Source of the DNA: Myxococcales bacterium
GTDB lineage: Bacteria > Myxococcota_A > Polyangia > Haliangiales > Haliangiaceae
Direction: 5' to 3'
Length of the DNA: 64,000 nucleotides
Assembly: GCA_016706545.1 (NCBI GenBank)
Contig: JADJJK010000025.1
Span: forward strand, 101,628-165,627
Below, in pieces: positions 52,685 through 61,025 of the stretch. Under the pieces are notes generated by a model, which was not told where the DNA came from, ran no database searches, and saw nothing but the letters and a program-made list of their open reading frames with translations. The translations under genes and the position numbers were made by a program. The stretch's first letter is position 1. Every line of letters starts with the position of its first letter.

Positions 52685-53122
52685 ATGCCCATCCAACAGA
52701 TTACGCCCGAGGACGTCGTCCAGCAGTGCGCCGTCTGTTCCGCAACGAATCGCATCCCCTTGCACAAGATCATGGCCGGTGCTCTCGCGGGAGTTCAAGC
52801 CGACGACCGCGTGATGCCGATGCCTGCCTGTCGATGCGGGGCGGTGGAGTTCCTGATTCGGTCCATGGGTAACGAGCGCGCGCTCGTCGGACCAGGGACG
52901 TCGACTCATCTGCACCGGCTGCTGGTCGACCACCTGCACGACGTGGTAGCGCAGCGTGACGTGCCACCGCAGGGCACCAGCGCGGCGACAAAGCTCCAAG
53001 GCGGGGCGCCGGTGGCGGCGCTCGTGTCGCCGGCCGAGCTAGCCCGGTGGTTCCCGGCGGGCTTGACGATGCCCGAGTCCCTGGTGGCGCCCACGCACCC
53101 TCGAAAGGAGTCTCCGTCATGA
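52685..53122 (+). CDS. small zinc-ribbon protein between fibre and endolysin
   Basis: 145 residues with two Cys pairs (QQCAVCSATNR and PACRCGAV), a likely zinc ribbon, then helical sequence and a Pro/Ser tail. Overlaps the amidase start by 4 bases. Could be a fibre-assembly factor or late regulator; family not recognised. Confidence 0.55.
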   Translation: MPIQQITPEDVVQQCAVCSATNRIPLHKIMAGALAGVQADDRVMPMPACRCGAVEFLIRSMGNERALVGPGTSTHLHRLLVDHLHDVVAQRDVPPQGTSAATKLQGGAPVAALVSPAELARWFPAGLTMPESLVAPTHPRKESPS

Positions 53123-53841
53123 GCGCCTTTGTCGTTCGCAACCGGCTCGTCACGCCGCCCGCAGACCTGGCTGTGAAGACCTGGCGCGAGCCGGGGGGCG
53201 TGCGATTTCCCACGAAGGGGAAGCGTCACACGGTCACCGAGTTGGTCCTCCACGAGACGGTCACGCGCAGCGCCGAGAGCACCGTGGCCGTGCTCGCGCG
53301 CCGCGGTCTCAGCGTCCACTTGGTGCTGGGTCCGGATGGCTCCATCACGCAGCATGGGGACTTGGTCACCGACGTGCTCTGGCACGCCGGCCCGGTACAC
53401 AACCTCACCTCGTTCGGCGTCGAGGTCGTCAACCCGTACTACCCGCGGCTCCTGCGGCCGAGCCTGCCGTGGCATCTGGTCATCGATGCGCCTTGGGCGC
53501 ACGAAGGGCAGTACGTGGTGCCGACGCCAGCACAAGCCGAGGCGGTGGCCTCCTTGGTGCGATGGGCGATATCCAGACCCGCCCAAGGCATCCTGATTCC
53601 TCCGCGATGGCCTGGGGTGGTCGCCAGGCGCATGCACGTTCGTGCGTTCGACGCCGCGGTGCGGCCGCTGCCGGGCGTGCTGGCGCACCACTACTTCGGC
53701 CACGCCGACGGGGCGTGGCTCGTGCTCTACGCATGGCTGCGCATCGAAGCCAAGATGTCTCCGTCGGTGGCCTTCGCCGAGGCCGTGCGCCGCGCGACCG
53801 GCGCCACGAAGTCCATCGACCTGCGAGACCTCGCGCCGTAG
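53119..53841 (+). CDS. N-acetylmuramoyl-L-alanine amidase (endolysin)
   Basis: 240 residues of Amidase_2 type. Zinc ligand regions: VTELVLHETVTRS (His45), VLWHAGP (His89), and HHYFGHADGAW (His190/195). GLSVHLVLGPDGSITQHGDL is the standard substrate-groove strand pair. No signal peptide, so release needs a holin. It ends the late block. ATG 53119 is preceded by AAAGGAG, a strong ribosome site. Confidence 0.85.
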   Translation: MSAFVVRNRLVTPPADLAVKTWREPGGVRFPTKGKRHTVTELVLHETVTRSAESTVAVLARRGLSVHLVLGPDGSITQHGDLVTDVLWHAGPVHNLTSFGVEVVNPYYPRLLRPSLPWHLVIDAPWAHEGQYVVPTPAQAEAVASLVRWAISRPAQGILIPPRWPGVVARRMHVRAFDAAVRPLPGVLAHHYFGHADGAWLVLYAWLRIEAKMSPSVAFAEAVRRATGATKSIDLRDLAP

Positions 53842-54144
53842 CCCTCGCGCCGCCTGCGCCGCGTCGCGGCTGTGTGCGCCTGCGGTCGAGCGCGCGGCAG
53901 GCCACGCCAAAGCGCCCGCGCAAACGAGCCTTGGTTGCCGCCCTGGGAGCGCAGGCGCACGGTGTTCTCGTCCAGGCGGCGAGAGCTCGCGATTCACGCC
54001 CTCGAACTTCACACAACAATACGCCTTGTTGTGAAATAGGCGATCTGACTGCCGCTTATCCGCTTGCGATGAGCGGGCATCAGAAGCGTGTATGGGCCTC
54101 GTTGAAAGGGCGATACCGCCCGCAAGACGAAGGCAAAGCCGCAT
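53842..54144 (+). promoter_or_regulatory. control region between late block and right-hand early genes
   Basis: 303 bases without a gene. Holds an 11-base inverted repeat GTGCGCCTGCG/CGCAGGCGCAC (53874-53884, 53950-53960), an 8-base-arm hairpin CACAACAA-TACGCC-TTGTTGTG (54012-54033) and the motif at 54063-54094. The hairpin has no T tract, so it looks more like an operator than a terminator. Confidence 0.5.
54063..54094 (+). promoter_or_regulatory. promoter-like motif, copy B
   Basis: CTTGC, 13 nt, CAGAAGCGTGTATG. The 14-base block begins 64 bases before the ATG at 54145 and is identical to copy C. Confidence 0.55.
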
Positions 54145-54405
54145 ATGAAAGTGAAAGCACTCCAATCCATCCTGGCAACCTGTGATCCGGAGGCCGAAGT
54201 CCTCTGCCTCTTCCAGCCGGTAGCGCCCCGCGAGCAGGAGCTGCTCGGACTAGCCATCCGACACGACTGCTTGCAGGTGCATCCCGACAAGGCCGACGGC
54301 CGTCGCGCCAACGATGTCCTGCTGCTCACCGGCCGCGTGCTCCGCAGCGGAGACCGCAACGCCTGGGACAGCGCGCGCCTCCCAGGTGAGCGCCGCAAGC
54401 GCTAA
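54145..54405 (+). CDS. small early protein of unknown function
   Basis: 86 residues: VKALQSILATCDPEAEVLCL, then QELLGLAIRHDCLQVHPDKA and a basic tail. First gene after copy B of the motif. Resembles in outline small phage proteins that describe a coefficient-like alpha/beta fold, but no family assigned. Confidence 0.6.
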   Translation: MKVKALQSILATCDPEAEVLCLFQPVAPREQELLGLAIRHDCLQVHPDKADGRRANDVLLLTGRVLRSGDRNAWDSARLPGERRKR

Positions 54406-54464
54406 CCCATCCGCCCTCTCCACCTCCACCGCCGCACCCTATCTCGTCCTTTGGAGACCTGACC

Positions 54465-55019
54465 ATGTCCAAGAACCTTGAAGCACTTCGCACCCAGTTG
54501 ACCGCCCTCTCCGCCGCCGACCTCCGCGAGCGCTTTCGCGCTGCCACCGGCGAGCGGCCCAAGTCCCCCAACCGCGCCTATCAGATCCGCGTCATCATCG
54601 AGACCCTCGCCAAGAAGAAGCCCCGCAGCAAGGCCGCCCCGGTCACCGCGGAGGCTGCGGCGGACAAGCCCCGCGGGCGCTTCGCCCACCTGTCGATCCA
54701 CGAGCTGCAGGGCATGTACGAGTCCACCCTGGGGCGCCCAACCAGCAGCAACCACCGCGCGTACCTGATCTGGAAGATCCGCGAAGCCGAGGCGGGGAGG
54801 GTCAAGATCGGCCCCCGCGCCCACATCGACCCAGGGGAGAAGCAGGTCCTGCCGCTCACCCTCGCGCTCCCCACGGTGGAGTCGCTCGACAAGGCCTGGA
54901 AGCAGCACGGGTTCAAGAGCCGCACCGCCTTCCTTCGTGCGGCCATCGGCGACAAGCTCAAGGCCCTCGGGGAGGATGAAGCCGCGGCGCGGTTCGGCGT
55001 CGGCTCGGAGGAGGAGTAA
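54465..55019 (+). CDS. ribbon-helix-helix protein with two DUF2924-like helical repeats
   Basis: 184 residues. Two similar segments (LSAADLRERFRAATGERPKS at 15-34 and LSIHELQGMYESTLGRPTSS at 76-95), each continuing NRAYxI/HRAYLI plus a basic helix, match the start of the DUF2924 protein at 58018 (MTVSQLAAKHYELLGESTRS). The C-terminus (LPLTLALPTVESLDKAWKQH, GFKSRTAFLRAAIGDKL) reads as a ribbon-helix-helix DNA-binding domain. A likely phage regulator. Follows the 54145 gene by 59 bases. Confidence 0.65.
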   Translation: MSKNLEALRTQLTALSAADLRERFRAATGERPKSPNRAYQIRVIIETLAKKKPRSKAAPVTAEAAADKPRGRFAHLSIHELQGMYESTLGRPTSSNHRAYLIWKIREAEAGRVKIGPRAHIDPGEKQVLPLTLALPTVESLDKAWKQHGFKSRTAFLRAAIGDKLKALGEDEAAARFGVGSEEE

Positions 55020-55025
55020 CGCCCC

Positions 55026-55520
55026 ATGACGACCCAGGACGAAGCCGACCTGCTCTCCAGGCTGCCGTCGACCGACGAGATCGCGGAGCACAGCCTCTTC
55101 GAAACGATGCTGCTGCGCGACTACCTCGCTGCTGCCCGGAAAGTCGTTTGCGCAACCCCGGGCTTCGCAGCCATCGAGCAGGAGCGGTTTGGCCTCGGCC
55201 TCGCGGGCGTGCTCGCGGTGTTCGCGATGCGCGTACGGCTGACAAGCGGGGCGACCGAGGACCTCTGGGTGGTGGCGGGGGACCCGCCGTCGGCTGTCCT
55301 GCCGCTCGCGGCAGCGCCGAACCCCTTCGCCGCGGCAGAGGCGTACGTGGCGCTCGCCGAGCGCTGGGCCGGCGCGGTCCTCGCTGACGAGCCCGAGCTG
55401 CCGCGCCTCCAGGCGCCTGCTACGCCCGCGCACGCCCGGGATGTCGCGGCGAAGATGCACACGATTCGGCGCATCGTCTTGCCCGCGCTGACGGGCATTG
55501 CGGAGGGCGGCCACGGATAG
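55026..55520 (+). CDS. early protein of unknown function
   Basis: 164 residues, Ala-rich. RLPSTDEIAEHSLFETMLLR then DLWVVAGDPPSAVLPL and AKMHTIRRIVLPAL. The beta-rich middle and helical flanks fit no family I can name. Seven bases separate it from the previous gene, so they are cotranscribed. Confidence 0.6.
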   Translation: MTTQDEADLLSRLPSTDEIAEHSLFETMLLRDYLAAARKVVCATPGFAAIEQERFGLGLAGVLAVFAMRVRLTSGATEDLWVVAGDPPSAVLPLAAAPNPFAAAEAYVALAERWAGAVLADEPELPRLQAPATPAHARDVAAKMHTIRRIVLPALTGIAEGGHG

Positions 55521-55604
55521 CCGAAAAGGCGCGGTCTGTAACTCGCGGAATCCAGGCGAGATAATCACTCTGACGGAGAATTGTGAATAGTCCGAAAGCA
55601 TGGA

Positions 55605-55635
55605 CTTGCTTAGTTTTGAAACAGAAGCGTGTATG
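55605..55635 (+). promoter_or_regulatory. promoter-like motif, copy C
   Basis: CTTGC, 12 nt, CAGAAGCGTGTATG, in an AT-rich gap (55521-55679). The 14-base block begins 58 bases before the amidoligase ATG at 55680 and equals copy B. Confidence 0.6.
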
Positions 55636-55679
55636 TCCTCACGACGCGGGCGCCGCGCCCCAAAACGCCGAGGATAAAT

Positions 55680-56552
55680 ATGCTCAAGGAACTGCGATTT
55701 GGTATCGAGATTGAAACGGTGGGGTTGCCCCGCGCCAGCCTGCGGCGCGCGATCCAAGGGGTGACCGGCGGCGCCAACGGCGAGGATGGCGTGACCGACG
55801 CAGCGGGGCGCATGTGGCGGGTGGTGCGTGACGGTTCGCTCAGCGGCGGGGAGAACAGCGGGGAGATCGTCTCCCCCATCCTGGGGTACGACGACCTCCC
55901 CCTGCTTCAGAACATCGTGCGCGCGGTGCGCGCCGCGGGTGCCAGGACCGACGAAAGCACGGGCATCCACATCCACGTGGATGGGAGCCGCTTTGAGGCG
56001 AAGTCGCTGACCAACCTCGTGTACCTCATCCACAAGCAAGAGCAGCTGCTGATGCACGCGCTGCAGATCTGCCCGCGCCGCTTGGAGTCCTACTGCCGCC
56101 CCATCAACCAGGCGTTCATGGCCCGCCTGGCCGCCGCTCGCCCCCAGACCTTGCAGGACGTGCGCACGGCCTGGTACGGCTACAACAACTCATCACCCCA
56201 TCGCTACGACGGCAGTCGCTATCACGGCCTCAACCTCAACAGCCTCTTCTTCCGAGGGTCGATCGAGTTCCGCTACTTCAACGGCACCTTGCACGCCGGG
56301 GAGATCAAGGCGTACGTACAACTGGTGCTGGCCCTCGCAGCGAAGGCGCTCTCCGCCAAAGCTGCAAGCTCCAAGCGGCGGGCGTTCGATCCGGCGACCG
56401 CCAAGTACGACTTCCGCGTGGTGCTCCTGCACCTGGGGATGATCGGCGACGAGTTCAAGACCGCGCGTCTGCACCTGACCAAGCGCCTGGCCGGCTCCTC
56501 CGCGTGGAAGCGCGGGCGGCGCCTCCCGGCCGCGGCGGCGCAGGCCGCCTGA
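55680..56552 (+). CDS. amidoligase (COOH-NH2 ligase) of the AIG2-linked phage cassette
   Basis: 290 residues from ATG 55680 (GAGGA upstream; the frame opens earlier at 55629). Family marks: RFGIEIETVG, WRVVRDGSLSGGENSGEIVS, STGIHIHVDGS, then RGSIEFRYFNGTLHAGEIKA. These are the glutamine-synthetase-fold amidoligases predicted to join an amine to a carboxylate (Iyer and Aravind family). Two AIG2/GGCT-like genes follow within 40 bases and by overlap, the known partner type. Probable role: modifying peptides or cell-wall-like substrates for the phage. Confidence 0.85.
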   Translation: MLKELRFGIEIETVGLPRASLRRAIQGVTGGANGEDGVTDAAGRMWRVVRDGSLSGGENSGEIVSPILGYDDLPLLQNIVRAVRAAGARTDESTGIHIHVDGSRFEAKSLTNLVYLIHKQEQLLMHALQICPRRLESYCRPINQAFMARLAAARPQTLQDVRTAWYGYNNSSPHRYDGSRYHGLNLNSLFFRGSIEFRYFNGTLHAGEIKAYVQLVLALAAKALSAKAASSKRRAFDPATAKYDFRVVLLHLGMIGDEFKTARLHLTKRLAGSSAWKRGRRLPAAAAQAA

Positions 56553-56587
56553 CCACGCATGTCGATTCGAATGGGAAGGATATAGTG

Positions 56588-57028
56588 ATGCTTTACTTCG
56601 CCTACGGCTCTAACCTCGACACCCAGCAGATGTCCACTCGATGTCCAGGCGCTTGCCCCGTCGCGCGGGCCGCTCTCCTCCACCACGTGATGACCTTCGG
56701 AGGCTTTAGCCCCCGGTGGGGAGGAGCGGTGGCGAACGTAGTCCGGCGCCCCGACGGCGTGGTAGCCGGGCTCCTCTATGCGTTGTCAGTGGAGCACGTG
56801 GAGGCGCTCGACCGATTCGAAGGCCATCCACACGCATATCAGCGCGAGAGGAAGCTCGTCGTGGATGAGACGGGGAAGCGCCACTGCGCCGTGCTCTACC
56901 GGCAGCCGGCGCGCGGCTTCCGCCCCTGTCCGCCCCCGCAGCGCTACCTGCGGGTCATCGACACCGCGTACCGGCGCCTGGGCTTCGACGTCGAGGCCCT
57001 CGCGCTCGCAGCCGGGAGGGCGCCGTGA
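56588..57028 (+). CDS. gamma-glutamylcyclotransferase-like (AIG2/GGCT) protein 1
   Basis: 146 residues from ATG 56588 with GGAAGGA upstream. LYFAYGSNLDTQQM is the GGCT substrate-loop motif, and VEALDRFEGHPHAYQRERKL supplies the catalytic Glu. It would cleave or transfer gamma-glutamyl groups to form 5-oxoproline. Partner to the amidoligase; overlaps the next GGCT by 4 bases. Confidence 0.85.
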   Translation: MLYFAYGSNLDTQQMSTRCPGACPVARAALLHHVMTFGGFSPRWGGAVANVVRRPDGVVAGLLYALSVEHVEALDRFEGHPHAYQRERKLVVDETGKRHCAVLYRQPARGFRPCPPPQRYLRVIDTAYRRLGFDVEALALAAGRAP

Positions 57029-57423
57029 TGCGTACCACGGGCACCGACCCGCGCCTGGTCTTCGTGTACGGCACCCTCTTGGCCGGCGAGCGCAACCACC
57101 ACGTGCTGGGCGGCTCTCGCCTGGTCCGGGCCGCGCGCACCCCAGCGGCCTTCGAGCTTCGCGACCTGGGCCACTTCCCCGGGCTCTTGCGCGGCGGCAC
57201 GCAGGCGGTGGAGGGCGAGGTCTACGATGTGACTGCGCGTGTCCTCGCCGACCTCGATCGCCTCGAAGACCACCCCACCTTCTACCACCGTGAACACATC
57301 ATCCTTGATGATGGTGGTGTTGTGTGGTCCTACGTGCTCACCCCCGACAAGGTAGCCGGATGCCCCGTCATCGACAGCGGCAACTGGCGCCATCGCAACC
57401 GACCCCGAAAGGACCTCCCATGA
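57025..57423 (+). CDS. gamma-glutamylcyclotransferase-like (AIG2/GGCT) protein 2
   Basis: 132 residues. LVFVYGTLLAGERNH and LADLDRLEDHPTFYHREHII carry the same loop and catalytic Glu as the first copy, but the sequences differ strongly, so this is a second branch (BtrG/AIG2 type) rather than a recent duplicate. A tail overlaps the next small ORF by 4 bases. Confidence 0.82.
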   Translation: MMRTTGTDPRLVFVYGTLLAGERNHHVLGGSRLVRAARTPAAFELRDLGHFPGLLRGGTQAVEGEVYDVTARVLADLDRLEDHPTFYHREHIILDDGGVVWSYVLTPDKVAGCPVIDSGNWRHRNRPRKDLP

Positions 57424-57662
57424 AGATTCAGCTCCAAGACGGCCGCATGCTCGAAGGCACCGCCCTGCAGATCGTCCAGGCGATGCGCGGTCTCGCCTTC
57501 GGCGCATCTCAGTTCTCCATCCCGCAGTACATCCAGTGGGTCATCAACAACACCGAGAAGTTCGAGGGCTTCCACCTGGATGTGCAGGGCAAAGACGACG
57601 ACGAGCTCGCCTCCGGGCTGGTGAACGAGATGCTGCGCGCCGGTCTCGCCCGCACCGCCTGA
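57420..57662 (+). CDS. small protein after the GGCT pair
   Basis: 80 residues: MKIQLQDGRMLEGTALQIVQ, AMRGLAFGASQFSIPQYIQW and an acidic helix. Overlaps the GGCT gene (ATGA). Short single-domain protein seen with such cassettes, function unknown. Confidence 0.6.
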   Translation: MKIQLQDGRMLEGTALQIVQAMRGLAFGASQFSIPQYIQWVINNTEKFEGFHLDVQGKDDDELASGLVNEMLRAGLARTA

Positions 57663-58017
57663 GCAGCCCCGTCCGCCGCCAGCCGGATACGCGGCGCGAA
57701 ACCACCGAAGTCCTGAATGGTTGATCGCTCCGACCACCCGGGCGTTGTCCCAGATGGAGGCGTCCTCCGGCGTTTCGAGGGCGTGTCGACCTCTCGCGCC
57801 CCGCGCGCAACCAAGCAGCGCCCCGCACGTCCCCCTGCGCAGGAGCACGGAGTTGCCGCGCTCCTGGCCGCCGCGCTCCTGAGGATGTGGCGTCAAGAGA
57901 AAGCCGCCGCATCGTCGATGCCGGAGGCTAGAACACGCGAAGCCATGCGTTGCCTTGATGCCCCGACCAAGCGTCCATGAGCGGGCGCGGCCGTCGCGCC
58001 GCGCACAAGGAGCCCAC
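57663..58017. other. 355-base gap with motif copy E and no convincing gene
   Basis: Open frames on both strands here have poor codon bias (an 87-codon plus-strand frame at 57717-57980 and a 122-codon minus-strand frame) and are not annotated as genes. The motif at 57949-57979 lies just before the DUF2924 gene. Confidence 0.4.
57949..57979 (+). promoter_or_regulatory. promoter-like motif, copy E (weaker)
   Basis: GTTGC, 12 nt, ACCAAGCGTCCATG: 9 of 14 matches to the second block and 4 of 5 to CTTGC, with correct spacing. The block begins 52 bases before the ATG at 58018. Confidence 0.35.
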
Positions 58018-58545
58018 ATGAGCAAGAGCACAGCCCGCGCCCGCGCCAACATGAACGCCTTGGGAGATGTCCCCGCGCAGCTCGCGGCACTCGACAACAT
58101 GACCGTGTCCCAGCTGGCGGCCAAACACTATGAACTCCTCGGCGAGTCCACACGGAGCCGCAACCGGCGAGGGCTACAGAAGAGGCTCGCCTTCCACATT
58201 CAGGCGAGCGCCCACGGCGGACTCACCGCAGAGGCGCAGGCGAAGATCTGCACCCTCGGCTCGGAGCTCCCCCAGCGCTGGCAACGCCGCCTCGCCCAGC
58301 AGCACGCCGCTCGCCGCCCCCAGATCTTGCCGCTGCCCCCCACAAGAGATCCGCGGCTTCCTCCGCCCGGCACCCTCCTCCGCCGCATCTTTCGCGGCAA
58401 GACGTACGCGGTCACCGTCGAGGTAGAGGGCTTCTCCTATCAGTCTCGGAGCTTCCGCACGCTGTCCGCGGTGGCCAGGCAGATCACCGGCTCCGCCTGG
58501 AATGGCTTCGAGTTCTTCGGCCTCACAGCCGGCGGTGCGCCGTGA
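58018..58545 (+). CDS. DUF2924 family protein
   Basis: 175 residues. MTVSQLAAKHYELLGESTRS, RRGLQKRLAFHIQASAHGGL and later RIFRGKTYAVTVEVEGFSYQ, FGLTAGGAP are the classic DUF2924 blocks. This family commonly lies directly upstream of a large serine recombinase, as here. It shares 4 bases (GTGA) with the next ORF. Probably binds DNA to assist or control the recombinase. Confidence 0.85.
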   Translation: MSKSTARARANMNALGDVPAQLAALDNMTVSQLAAKHYELLGESTRSRNRRGLQKRLAFHIQASAHGGLTAEAQAKICTLGSELPQRWQRRLAQQHAARRPQILPLPPTRDPRLPPPGTLLRRIFRGKTYAVTVEVEGFSYQSRSFRTLSAVARQITGSAWNGFEFFGLTAGGAP

Positions 58546-58715
58546 ACGACTTTGCTGCCAGCGCCAATGGCCGCCGGTTCTTCGAGCAAACGGCCCCGAC
58601 CTTGGTGCGCGAGGTCAGCCGCCTGGCTACCGTCCTGGAGAAGCTTGTCCGCATCCTCTCCGACGATGGCAAGGTGTCGATCGAGGTGCGCGTGCAACCC
58701 AAAGATGCCCCGTGA
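58542..58715 (+). CDS. 57-residue linker protein between DUF2924 and recombinase
   Basis: GTG 58542 to TGA 58715, starting VNDFAASANGRRFFEQTAPT and continuing LVREVSRLATVLEKLVRIL. Helical, possibly a small coiled coil. It overlaps both neighbours by 4 bases, so it is a genuine coupled gene. Function unknown; likely a recombinase accessory. Confidence 0.6.
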   Translation: MNDFAASANGRRFFEQTAPTLVREVSRLATVLEKLVRILSDDGKVSIEVRVQPKDAP

Positions 58716-60283
58716 CCCGACGCCGGCATTCACAAAGCCAGTCCGCGGCTGTGCTCGAGTCGAAGCGCTGCGCCATCTACGCGCGGAAGTCGACGACCGC
58801 GGGGCTCGAGCAGGAGTTCAACTCGCTTGATGCCCAGCGCACGCTGTGCCTGGCGCACATCGCGCAGCAACCGGGGTGGCGTGCCCTGGACACCGCCTAT
58901 GAGGACGGTGGCTTCACTGGCGCAAACCTCGAGCGCCCCGCGTTCACTCGCCTCATGCAGGACATCGACGCCGGGCTCGTCGATGTCGTGGTCGTCTACA
59001 AGGTAGACCGCCTCTCCCGCTCGCTGTCGGACTTCACGCGCTGCATCGACGCCTTGACCAAGGCGGGCGTCGCGTTCGTCTCCGTCACCGAGCGGTTCTC
59101 CACCGCCGACGCCATGGGCCGCCTGACCATGAACCTGCTGGCCTCGTTCGCGGAGTTCGAGCGCGGCATGGTGTCCGAGCGCACGCGCGACAAGATCCGG
59201 AGCACCCGCAAGCGCGGGCTCTGGACCGGCGGCTCCGTCCCGATAGGATATCGCTCGGAGAACAAGAAGCTCCGGATCGACGAGCCCCAGGCCGCGCTGG
59301 TCCGGCGCGCCTTCGCGTTGTTCCTCCAGCACCGCCGCATCGCGTTGGTCGCCCGGTTCCTCGAATCCGAGGGCTACCCACCGCCGCCCACCCGTGGGCG
59401 CAAGCCGGCCAAGCGGTGGCCGCTGGCGAGGTTGGGCGGCATCTTGCGCAACCCGCTCTACACCGGACGGCTCCGCTGCGGCGACGAGTGGGTGCGAGGT
59501 GAACATCCCCCCATCGTCGATCAGGCCACCTTCCAGACCGCGCAGAACGTCATCGCCAGCGCCACCACCGGTCCGCGCGGCGCGGCGCCGACCACCGACG
59601 TCGGCTACCTGCTCCGGGGCCTGCTTCGTTGCGGCGGCTGCGGCGCCGCGATGGTGCCGTCTTCCACCAAGTCTCGAGGAACGGTGCACCGGTACTACCG
59701 ATGCGCCACGCGCTTGAAGGTGGGCAGCGTCGCCTGCGCCGCAGCTCTCCTGCCCGCGGCGGAGGTCGAGCGGATGGTGGTGGAGCATCTCCAGGCTTCC
59801 ATGTCCTCTCCCAAGATGAAGGCGCAGGTCGCCGCTGCCCTGCGCGCGGACCTCGCCGCCCGCCGTGCTGCCGCTGCCAGCCTGCGGGCCGGGCTTGCGC
59901 GCACCTTGGCCTCGGAGCAGGCCCAGGCCCAGGCGTTGGCGCAGGACGCCCAGCGGGGCGGCGCCGATGCCCTGGCCGAACTGCGCGCCGGGCTCCAGGA
60001 CGGCGTGGACCCGAAGATGCCCCTCCCAGCACAGCTCGCCGCCGTGGAGCAAGAACTCGCGCTCCTGGAGGAGGCCGCCCAGGACGTCGAGCGGATGATC
60101 GACATGCTCGACCACTTCCCCCTCGTCTGGAAGCACATGACCCTCGAGGCCCGGTGGCGACTCCTGGGCGCCATCGTGGACCGGGTGGTGGTGCGAGAGG
60201 ATGCCCGGTCGATCGAGGTCCTGCTGCTGGCTCCCGCCGTGTCGCCCGCCAGCGATTCCCGCCGGCGCCCAGGTGCCGCATGA
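58712..60283 (+). CDS. large serine recombinase (candidate integrase)
   Basis: 523 residues from a GTG overlapping the previous stop. The catalytic domain has the Ser nucleophile (IYARKSTTAGLEQEFNSLDA; Ser27), VVVYKVDRLSRSLSDFTR (Asp/Arg) and SERFSTADAMGRLTMNL. Residues 270-340 are a recombinase/zinc ribbon part (LLRCGGCGAAMVPSSTKSRG then YYRCATRLKVGSVACAA), and the C-terminal 170 residues contain a coiled coil ending VWKHMTLEARWRLLGAIVDR. The likely integrase for site-specific integration of the phage. Confidence 0.9.
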   Translation: MTRRRHSQSQSAAVLESKRCAIYARKSTTAGLEQEFNSLDAQRTLCLAHIAQQPGWRALDTAYEDGGFTGANLERPAFTRLMQDIDAGLVDVVVVYKVDRLSRSLSDFTRCIDALTKAGVAFVSVTERFSTADAMGRLTMNLLASFAEFERGMVSERTRDKIRSTRKRGLWTGGSVPIGYRSENKKLRIDEPQAALVRRAFALFLQHRRIALVARFLESEGYPPPPTRGRKPAKRWPLARLGGILRNPLYTGRLRCGDEWVRGEHPPIVDQATFQTAQNVIASATTGPRGAAPTTDVGYLLRGLLRCGGCGAAMVPSSTKSRGTVHRYYRCATRLKVGSVACAAALLPAAEVERMVVEHLQASMSSPKMKAQVAAALRADLAARRAAAASLRAGLARTLASEQAQAQALAQDAQRGGADALAELRAGLQDGVDPKMPLPAQLAAVEQELALLEEAAQDVERMIDMLDHFPLVWKHMTLEARWRLLGAIVDRVVVREDARSIEVLLLAPAVSPASDSRRRPGAA

Positions 60284-60809
60284 GGCCCGCACGCGCTGCC
60301 ACACGAGCCGCCCACCGGCCGCCTCGGGCGGTGGAGCCGCCTCGCCCAGTGCCGGCGCCAGCGCCCGCCAGCGCGGACACGCCGGCTCCGGCGCCCGCTG
60401 GCGCCGCTGCGCCGCTCCAGTTGACCGTGCCGCTGTTCCGCCAGCGCGCCCGCCGGGTGGCGCTCACCTCCACGCCGCCAGCGCCCATGCCGCCGCCTTC
60501 GCGCCGCCCCGCGCAGGTTGCCGCTCTGCTTGCGCTGGCCCACCACATCCAGCGCACCATCGACCGCGGCGGCTATGCCGACTACGCCGAGTTCGCGCGC
60601 GAGCTGCTGTTCACCCGCGCGCGCATCACCCAGGTGATGGACCTGCTCCTGCTGCCCCCGACATCCAGGAACACCTCCTGGGCCTGGAAGCCGTTGATGG
60701 CCGCGAGCCGCTCGCTGAGCGCCAGCTTCGCCCGCTCGTCCAGACGTTGTGCTGGGATGAGCAGCGGGCGCTGTGGGAGACCCTGCGGGCTGCTGCCACT
60801 GAGCCTTGA
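60280..60809 (+). pseudogene. HTH protein downstream of the recombinase, frameshifted at a C5 run
   Basis: The ATG at 60280 overlaps the recombinase stop. The frame encodes a Pro/Ala-rich part and an HTH-containing part (HHIQRTIDRGGYADYAEFAR, LLFTRARITQVMDLLLLPP), then continues into unrelated sequence. A -1 shift at the CCCCC run (60655-60659) restores DIQEHLLGLEAVDGREPLAE and QLRPLVQTLCWDEQRALWET, ending at 60809. The intact pattern LLLLxPDIQE is known for the HTH gene that follows DUF2924-type recombinases. Either a mutation, a sequencing indel, or recoding. Regulator of the recombinase by context. Confidence 0.7.
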
Positions 60810-61025
60810 CCGCTGCACCGCCTGCGTGGCGGGGCGGCCGCCTCGGTGAATCCTCCGCACGGATGCTTGCACCGCCCTCGACACGCCGGAGCGGCTGCGC
60901 TTCCCGAGCCCACGGCGGCATCGAACGACATGATTCCCAGCACTTCCGTGCCTGTCAGGTCGCCGTGTGATGATGGGGCTTCGGCAACGGCAGCATGTGC
61001 ACCGAGTTGGGGCATTGGAGACACT

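Noticed and set aside
57717..57980. 87-codon ORF between the GGCT cassette and DUF2924
   Set aside because: Poor codon bias, no ribosome site and no recognisable sequence; treated as intergenic.
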